From: Siphlonurus alternatus
Lineage: Eukaryota > Arthropoda > Insecta > Ephemeroptera > Siphlonuridae
Direction: 5' to 3'
NCBI GenBank assembly: GCA_949825025.1
Contig: OX463788.1
Location: 27,041,036 to 27,105,035 of the forward strand
Length of the DNA stretch: 64,000 nucleotides
This document shows positions 38,301 through 48,567 of this stretch, in pieces. How positions within the stretch are numbered: position 1 is the first letter of the stretch; every line of letters begins with the position of its first letter. The notes beneath the pieces are model-generated. The model worked only from the letters and a program-made list of their open reading frames with translations. It searched no databases and was not told the DNA's origin. The position numbers and the translations under genes are program-made.

Positions 38301-41300
38301 TCAAGTTTGCTTGCATCTTCTGTATCTTCTTCAGCAGCAGCAATGGTCGTGGCTACAGCAGAAGCAGCGGCAATGACAGAGGCACCATGCCGTTGACGCT
38401 TCTGACCATTCACAGCACCAATACCACTTTGCTGTTGCTGCCCTCGAGCAGTTGCATTATTATTGTTGTTACTGTGTTGATGATTCTGTCCTTTGTCACG
38501 ACCCCTACGCCTGCTGCAAAAAGAAATACGCCTTTGATAAGCTCTAAACCATTTCTATAAATTTACAAATTATAATTGAATGAAACAAATAATAGTTCTG
38601 TTGTTATTTTAATTAAACAATATCTTACCCTCGAGGCTCTTCTCCTGAAGTGTGTCGTTTTTTGTGATTACCCTGGACTGACGATCCTCCTCCCGCTCCT
38701 CCAGCACTACCGTTCAGCAGGTTGGCAGAGGTGGCAGAGGACTCCGACTTGTGCGTCTGTCGTGTAGGTTTGCTCTGTTGAAGCGGAGGGCTGCCTACCT
38801 CATCTTCTTCTTCTTCATCTCTTCCACAACCCCCTCCTTGCAGCGATGGCCACACTTCCTTGTTGTTATTGTCGTTACTGGGGGGTAGAATGGAGGACGA
38901 GCTTGTGAAAACACCAATGATGCTTGGAAGACTGCAACTAACACAATGTTGCATGGTAACTTTATTAACAGTATGACTGTTTTACTTATTGCCATGTAAC
39001 CCATGATACAATGCTTTTCAGTAAAAAGTAAAAAAATACAGTAAAAACTTGTTATTATGCAACTTATTGTTAAGTAAAACTCGATTTTGAGTAAAGGAGA
39101 TCGCCATCCCATCAAAAATAATTAGCATTGGGTGGTATAGAAAAAAAATATATATATTTATTTATTTTTTTGATATTTGACATGTAACAAGATTTTACTG
39201 TTTTTACTGCCACCAGTCATTCTACATTTATAGTTTAACTTAATATACCAATTCATAGACTATATGAAGACCTTTGTGACTTATGGCCAGAAAATTCATC
39301 AGGATTGGATTACCAAGATTGTTTCATATTTCCCGGGACCTTAGGGTCACTCTCGCAAATATGTTGCTAACATGTGATAGTGGCGATACCGTCCCGGAAA
39401 ACAGTGAAACTTAAAAATTTTGTTCAACATTCTGGCCATAAAACAAAGTTCAAAAGTTGTCTCTGATGGTCTCTGATACCTTTTAAAATTTCAAGTAAAT
39501 GCCAATGACATGACATGAAACTTCCAACTGAGAGCACATATCCTTGTAGTTACACTAATTTGTCTTCTCCTTTATTGTAAACTTCTACATAATTATTTTA
39601 TCTCAGAAATACAAAAATCATGTTTAAGATATTAACAATTTTGCTGATTTGTATAGCACTTTTATCTTAAAGGCCCCATGACCATTTTACAGTATTAAGT
39701 TCTCAGTTAGCATTGATTCAGTGTCATATGGCTGCATAAAAAGAGAAAATTTTAGCAGCACGAATATTAGAGATACTAGACAATGAAATGATGATGTCAT
39801 TCTTACCCATTCAACAACGACGATATAGGGAAATCAGTAGCAATAGGAACCAAAAATTTATCACTGTTTTCTTGCACCACAATTTTGCTCCTCTTACTAT
39901 CAAAATAACTCAGTCTGTATGCATGTCACCAAAAAAATTCTTTCAGGATATTTGACTACCTGTTAAAATTTGACATTCCAGAATTAAAATTATCACCATG
40001 GTTGCCGATAGAGTGATCCTATCTTTTGGACTGATTTCTCTATATCGTCACCGTTGAATGGGTAAGAATGACATTACAAGTGCTTTTTCATCAGTTATTA
40101 TTATTTCTAACATTCATGCTGCTTAAGCTATTTTTTCTTTTATGCAGCCATAGGACACTGAAGCAATGCTAACTGTCAACTTAATACTGTGAAATGGTCC
40201 TAGGGCCTTAAAGGGAAGTGTACAGTGAACATAAGGGAAGTGTTAATTTTTCAACTTGGGTGTAGCACTAGTAGGTGGCTACACTATCACATCTTCATGA
40301 TTTTATTTTATTTTTTATTTTATTATCTCTTTCATGGGCACAAACATACATATATCACAATGTACAAGTCAGAATAATAAAAAAAAAGAGCCCATGGGGC
40401 AAATGAAAAAGATTGCTGAGCAGCCCATTCACAATAAGTGTTCATTCACCCTTAATCTTTCCTTACATCATTTTGTTGAAACAATTTAAACCTAAAGCTT
40501 TTTCAATGGCATGAATGTTGGAATAAATAGTTTATATAGACATTAAGGATTGACCTCAGTTGAATGAGATCTTGGAATCAACCCCCTTAAATGCTATAAG
40601 ATTTTCAGAGAACTTAGAATTCACCATCAATGGTGGCATGTTAAGTGGATAGGTCTTATCAGTTTTGAGAAAACTGAGGTAAAAGTTTAACATTGGCCTT
40701 ATGAACGCTAACCGGAAATGGAGCTATTGTGAGGAAACCGCCCCTTTGAATCTGCTCAAACCATAAGCAATTAAGTTTTACAGCATTCTCGAATTTTTAA
40801 AATTTATTTCATTCGATTCCGTCTAACAGAAATTTCCTTTGACTCGTGTAGTAACTGAGGTCAATTGTTAAAATGGTTTATTGAGCCCTGATTTACAAAT
40901 AAGTGTTATTAACATTTTTAAGAAAAAAACTAAAAACCCTAAAAAATTTAAAGCTGATTGATTTTAAAAATCAGGACTTAATTAAACCATTTTACTGCAT
41001 AGAGAAACTACTCATCTTGATATTTGAAATATTCATGCAATTGACAAAACTCTAGGCTCAAAATTGCCTAAAACATTAGGCTGAAAAATGAACTTGTGGA
41101 GATAAGTCAGTGCAGCCACCTAACAACGCTACACCTAATCCGTTTAAAACAACAAGATAGATGTAGAAAATTCTATATTTCTTTATATCTATATTTTAAG
41201 AAATTCAAACCAAGCTCATTTCTATACTAATTCAAAAGTGGTTGCTGCTGAGAAGCTTGTAGAATTTGGCCTTGAGATGAATGGACAATACGCTCATAAG

Positions 41301-41358
41301 ATTCACAATTGTGAAAGTTCATCATGACCAATGATGATATTATATCTTATCATCATAT

Positions 41359-41398
<40 letters not shown>

Positions 41399-41409
41399 TA
41401 TATACAGTA

Positions 41410-41440
<31 letters not shown>

Positions 41441-44400
41441 CTTTGTATGTATTGGGGAAGGAAGGAGGGGGGAGCAGAAGGCTGTCAGCAGTCTCAAGCA
41501 TTTAGTTCAGGTATTCAGGTAATACAATCATCATGTACACAGTAGAAATGGAGTATCAACCTCAATTTTTTTTTATTATTATTATTGCAGAAATGGATAG
41601 AGCTTGCAAAGTTATGAGCGGCATCTCGTGACGTCACAAAAAGAACTTTCAATAATTTTTTAAAAATAGTTCCCGAGCTCTAAAAAAAATGAAAAAAAAA
41701 TCAGGGTAGCATAACTTTGCATGCTCTATCCATTTCTGCAAAAATGATAATAATAAAAAATAATAAAAAAAAATAGGTCGATACTCCATTACATCTCAAT
41801 TTGTAATACCACTATATACTTTTTGCTGGTACTTACTTTTCTTTTAATTGGCTAGCAGTACTATTTAAGAGCTGTTCATGAAGTTTCTTTTCATATTCTT
41901 GGTGCTTTCCTTGCTGCATATCTTCTTTTGTAAAGCTTGCCTCAGGGTCTCCTGTACAATATATACATATAGTCCTGGATGTTAACGAAAAACCCTGCAC
42001 ATTATGACAAAAGCAAAAGATTTTCAACATCGATACTACTCACCAGGATGGTCAAATCTGGGGTAGGAGCCACATGGAAATATTGACCTGGCGACCTGAG
42101 GTGACCTTCAAAGGTGGGGAAAAGGTGATTTTGTAAATAATTTTTTACGGGCAGAGTTTTTAAGCAAATTAAAAACTTTTTTCACTCAAATTAACAACAA
42201 TAGTACGAACTAACTGGTATAAAATTTCAGAAATGATGAACCCAAAATTGTGCCCGGAATTAAAAATCAAACTCAAAATTTCAAAAACTAGCGTTACTCT
42301 ATGCGGATTGGTCATCAGGGAACTCAAAATTTGTGAAAATGTTTCGGATAGGAAATGAAGGGAATATAATGAGACGTGTTTTGGTGTATCATTTGTGAAA
42401 TTTGGTTGAGAAGTTTTGAAAATATCCCGGATTTTCATTTTATTTAGAGGGCTTATACGCGCTAATACCGTGCAAGGCCAACCAACTTGCATCGTGCATA
42501 AATGATTCTTTGATGTATTTTCTGCTTATAACAAGTAAATGCTTCATTTAATAAACATATAGTGCAGGATTTTGGGTTTTAAGTGTCCCGAAAATTAGGG
42601 TCAACCCTAATTTTTGGAAAATTTTTATTATTATTATTATTATTATTTTTTTTTTTAATATTTCTTAGCCGAAAATTTCATTAATTTGTTAGATAATTTT
42701 TCAGGTGTAAAATGTCCAAGATTTGAATTGCTTATTAATTAGTGCAGGACAAAAATTACTATAATTTACTTTATTGGCTATTTAATACAGTATATAGCAT
42801 TTTAGAATTATATACAAAATATTTAATACAATTTAATATATCACCGTGCAATGTAATATAATATATATACCAAAATAAAACACTGAACATGGCTTGACTC
42901 CCCTATACGCATGCATCAATCCTAAGAATACGTAAGAAATACAAGAACGAATCTTGCCACTACTGTGAAGAAAGTCATTCCATGGGTTAACTAAAGTGAT
43001 ATATTATTTTATAGATTAGTCATTTTACTTTGAATATGCTAAAAACTATGCTGGGCATCACATGGTTTCAATAAGACAGTGCGGTACTGCAGTTATCATA
43101 ATCATTAATAGAGAGCGCAAGAAAGTCTTAGCCAAAGGATGATGTTTCACTCCTTCATTGAAACAATTAAAATAATCTGCAGTATATTATTATAGATTAT
43201 GGTGATCTTATAGCTCTCTCATCTTGACTTTCAAAAAAGCTGAAAATGATAACCAAGATATTGATTTGATATATTATTTTTATTTTAAATTATACATAAT
43301 ATATGCATAATAACTAAGCATATTATAATCTAAATAATAACACTTTACAACAGTTTTGATCATGGAGTTAGAGTTCCACATACTAAGTAAGTTAGTATGT
43401 AGAACTCTAATCAAGTATCTAATATATTAATATATATAATATATACATATATTATATATAATATATAATATATATATCATGTAATATATATATTAATAAT
43501 ATATTACATGACTCATGTGTTGGTCATTTTAAGAGACTTAAAATACTAACACTGCCAAGCATATATATTTTGAATTGTGCAATGTTCAAGAAGAAATATC
43601 CAGAGTTATATATTCATAATGGTGGATTTCACTCTTATAATACTAGAAATAGAGATAAAATAGTTTCAGAAATGCATAGTTCGAGTTTATTAGAAAAAAG
43701 TTCCGCTTACCAGACTGCCAAAATTTATGACTTTTTAGAATAGAGTAGAGTATAGAGTAGAATAGAGTAGATTTTACCAGCATGTCTCAGAGAAGTTGAA
43801 AAGGAAAAATTATTTAAAGAAAAATTAAAAAATGTTCTTATAAATAAGGAAATGTACTCTGTAAAAATGTACTTTTGTAATAAGTTGCCAGAAGATATAC
43901 TGTCTAATGTTGTTTTTTAATTGATTGTAGATTGTATCTATTGTATTTCATATCTTGATAGTTTTATGAATTATTGTTACTTTGATGTGTTTTTATGTTA
44001 TGTAATTTTTATGTTATTATTAGGAATGACGTAATCCATGTTGTACTTGTACAGCCAGTTGATTGAATAAATGAATTGAATTGAATTAAATAATATATGC
44101 TTATTTTTTAATTACTGCATAATATAAGTACAATAATAACTCAAATGATTCTGTTAATATGCGATAATGTTGGCCAATACACTGTGTAGAATAATAATAA
44201 ATTATATATTTATTATAACCACGAAAGTCAAGTAATCGCCATCAGAACGTCTTGTGTAGGGTGACTGCGTAATTATGAAAAGTAATCTGCCAATGTTTAT
44301 AAAAAATAATTAACAAAATATACTGCAGATTATTTTAATTGTTTCAATGAAGGAGTGAAACATCATCCTTTGGCTAAGACTTTCTTGCGCTCTCTATTAA

Positions 44401-47400
44401 TGATTATGATAACTGCAGTACCGCACTGTCTTATTGAAACCATGTGATGCCCAGCATAGTTTTTAGCATATTCAAAGTAAAATGACTAATCTATAAAATA
44501 ATATATCACTTTAGTTAACCCATGGAATGACTTTCTTCACAGTAGTGGCAAGATTCGTTCTTGTATTTCTTACGTATTCTTAGGATTGATGCATGCGTAT
44601 AGGGGAGTCAAGCCATGTTCAGTGTTTTATTTTGGTATATATATTATATTACATTGCACGGTGATATATTAAATTGTATTAAATATTTTGTATATAATTC
44701 TAAAATGCTATATACTGTATTAAATAGCCAATAAAGTAAATTATAGTAATTTTTGTCCTGCACTAATTAATAAGCAATTCAAATCTTGGACATTTTACAC
44801 CTGAAAAATTATCTAACAAATTAATGAAATTTTCGGCTAAGAAATATTAAAAAAAAATAATAATAATAATAATAATAAAAATTTTCCAAAAATTAGGGTT
44901 GACCCTAATTTTCGGGACACTTAAAACCCAAAATCCTGCACTATATGTTTATTAAATGAAGCATTTACTTGTTATAAGCAGAAAATACATCAAAGAATCA
45001 TTTATGCACGATGCAAGTTGGTTGGCCTTGCACGGTATTAGCGCGTATAAGCCCTCTAAATAAAATGAAAATCCGGGATATTTTCAAAACTTCTCAACCA
45101 AATTTCACAAATGATACACCAAAACACGTCTCATTATATTCCCTTCATTTCCTATCCGAAACATTTTCACAAATTTTGAGTTCCCTGATGACCAATCCGC
45201 ATAGAGTAACGCTAGTTTTTGAAATTTTGAGTTTGATTTTTAATTCCGGGCACAATTTTGGGTTCATCATTTCTGAAATTTTATACCAGTTAGTTCGTAC
45301 TATTGTTGTTAATTTGAGTGAAAAAAGTTTTTAATTTGCTTAAAAACTCTGCCCGTAAAAAATTATTTACAAAATCACCTTTTCCCCACCTTTGAAGGTC
45401 ACCTCAGGTCGCCAGGTCAATATTTCCACGTGGCTCCTACCCCAGATTTGACCATCCTGGTGAGTAGTATCGATGTTGAAAATCTTTTGCTTTTGTCATA
45501 ATGTGCAGGGTTTTGATGATTTTTGCTTCTAAGCGACTAGACTAATACAATCAGTGGCAGCTCGTGAGGGGGCCTTCAGCAGAAAAGTCTACTAGTACTT
45601 GCAGCCCTTTCTCAAAGCTGCTACTGCATTTTTTTTTTTTTTTTTTTAATATATTTCAATTATGAAAATAATTCCATTTTAATTTAAAATTATATAATTA
45701 AGACCACTAGACATTTGACATCATTATATTTTCCTCCAAATGTTTAAAAATATGTCTGCTTTGCTGTCTGGCAGTCTCTATTACAGTATATGTACACACA
45801 CATCTACTATCCTCACAAGCAAGTCCTATATTTTTCACTGCTGTCTGCAGAAATAACAATGCAGAAATAGTACAGTACTAGCAAAACATGAACAGTTATG
45901 AATTAAAAAAAAAAAAAAAAAAAAAAAATCACTGATAATACAATGTTTAAATTAATGCAATTGATTAAATGGCTGCAAAAAGAAATGTATTTTTTACCAA
46001 ATAGGTATCTGTGATAAATACAGACAAAGCAACTGTTGCATAGAAAAAGCATTATCTCTCTTTTTTTTTTTATCTCTTAATAAAATGCTCCATTTTGAAT
46101 TTAAGGAATAAAATATTCCATCAAATGACTACAGTACGCACATTATGATAAGATTTACTTGCACAACAATTAATAAAGTAATTGTAAATGTATGTATTGA
46201 TATTTGCTTACCTAAATCATGTAAGTACATACACTCTGTCTTTGGACACGGCTGGTTCTTCATAAAGTGCGAGCAATACTTTGTGGTTCCGAGAGAGGCT
46301 TTGAGCGTGCGACCATCTACAGTAATATTATTTACCGCAGCAATAGCACGTAAAGTATCCTCAGCTCGTTGGTAAGTAACATAAGCACTTGCACTTGGAC
46401 CCTGCAAAAAACATTTGTTTATAGAAAAAAAAAATAGTAACATTAAAAATAATACTTGGCAATTTATGCAGTAGTAAATAAAGACACCCAATCAAATACT
46501 GAAGTTAACTTAAAGTAGAACTAACGGAAAACTAACAGCATGTCCTTTCTCTCAAAATTTTTGGGTTAGTATTTTCTAAAAACACAAAGTGCTAGTGCTC
46601 CTTCGTTTGAAACCGAAATAAAAAAAAATCCATCTCTCATAGTTTTTTCAGGAAAAAAAAAAAAAAAAAAAAAAAAAATCTAAAGTTGGAGCGGCCATGT
46701 CCTCACTATATTTTTTAAGTGTGCCCATTCCATGAACTTTCTTGGAGTAAATCGAGGGTTTTTGTCAGGTAAAGCCCCATGTTAAACGACGCACTCTCTC
46801 TGACTTTGGGATTTGGGGGGGGGGGGGGGGACCTATGGAAGATGGAATTTTATGGATCTTGGTTCCTCATGAAGGAGCACTAGAAATATTTTTAGAAATT
46901 ACTAGCTCAAAAATTTTTGGAAAAAGGACATACCGTTGGCTCTACTTATTACTTAATTCTATGACAAAAATTTATCATTCAAAAATTCAAATTTCCAGGC
47001 TAAAATCTGATGTCATGAATTACTTAAAACAAGCCCCCCTCCCTTCGTCCTGGCATTACAAACCTACATGTCCTATCATAATAAGAAATTCTCGACTGAA
47101 TTTTGTTGACTAAATAAATAGAGTACACCTAGTTCTATTTGTGTTACTTCCATAAAAAAAAAAAAAAAAAAAAAAAACACTCTCCTTCTAAAATCCTGAT
47201 CAATGAAAAGAAAAAACAAAAACAAAAAAGGCATAAAGCTTGCAAGCTTGAATCAATCCATCCATCAATCTATCACCATGGCATTTGTCCATTTCTTAAT
47301 GTACATTACTGACTACTGTACAATAAAAATAATATTAATTTCTACAATATATTTTCATTGCTTTGATTTACAGTATAAATAAAAATGAAAAATAAATACC

Positions 47401-48534
47401 TGTGAACCTGCATATGAGGTACTCTGGTTTATCACTACTTTATGTATTTTGCCAAACTTTCCGAAATACTCGTGTTTCTTCAAAACCTGAAATAATAAAT
47501 AACTGTACAAAAAAACCTACAACCCAATCAATCAATACAAAAGATACATTATAAAAAATATTGAAAAATTGAATCAATAAATGTAAAACAAAATGAAATC
47601 CTTGTAAAATAAATTGTGTCGAGGACAAAGAGGTAAAAAACATTATGTAGTGAATGACCATCTTATAGAGTAATTTGACAATAGACATCTTATTTTACTT
47701 TTTAATAATATATTTTAAATTCAAGAAACATAAAACTGTCAAGCAAGGTGACATGGAAGTTGTGAAAAATCATTTGCAGGGCAGCTACAAACAACGGTAG
47801 GCAGACAACTCACCTCGCTGTCCGCTAGCCTCATAGGCAGGCCAACAACAAATACTAAGTTTCTCTGAACCACTCTCACGCTGGCCAAATGTTGCCGAGA
47901 CTCAGTCACCTACAGCAGCAACAACAACGTTACCCACACTAGTAAATCAACACTTGTACAAAACAAAATCTGAGATGAAGTCTGTACAAATGCTGCAACC
48001 AATCATTTATTTCATAAAGTACTGTATTGTAATACTTTGTAAATTTCCTTTTCTTTAAAGAAATTTTATTTTCGTCAATGTTACAGAATTACCATGTTGT
48101 CAATAATGCTTTGAGCTTTGAAAAAGGAAAGTCAAATTGCAAAAACACTATCTATGAACCAAGTATTTTTTGTTTTGTTTTCTTCTCCAGTTGGCATACT
48201 TATTATTCTGATAAAAACATTAATTTTGCTACAAAAAAATAAAAAAGAGAAAGAAAAAAGAAAAGAAAGAAAAGGCCAAATTAAAAATTGATAAAAACAT
48301 AAAAATATGTGAAGTAAAAAATTCAATGGTAATATTTTGTTGTGGTAGCATCTGGACTGCTGATCTCAAATCTACTTTCTTGTAACATACTATATCAAAA
48401 TGAGATTGGTACTCCATGTAAATTCTACTAACTTGTAAGTTGAGATCAGCAAAATAGACACTACCACAATAATATGCAATAAAGAATTTTGAACAGAGTA
48501 ATAATAAATCGGTGGTTAACCGGAAAAATATATA

Positions 48535-48567
<33 letters not shown>

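Noticed and set aside
42169..45334. Two identical 107-codon frames, one per strand (42492-42169 and 45011-45334)
   Set aside because: They lie in the two arms of the inverted repeat, so their identity follows from arm identity. No known motif is seen, and one frame is enough by chance in 1.2 kb.
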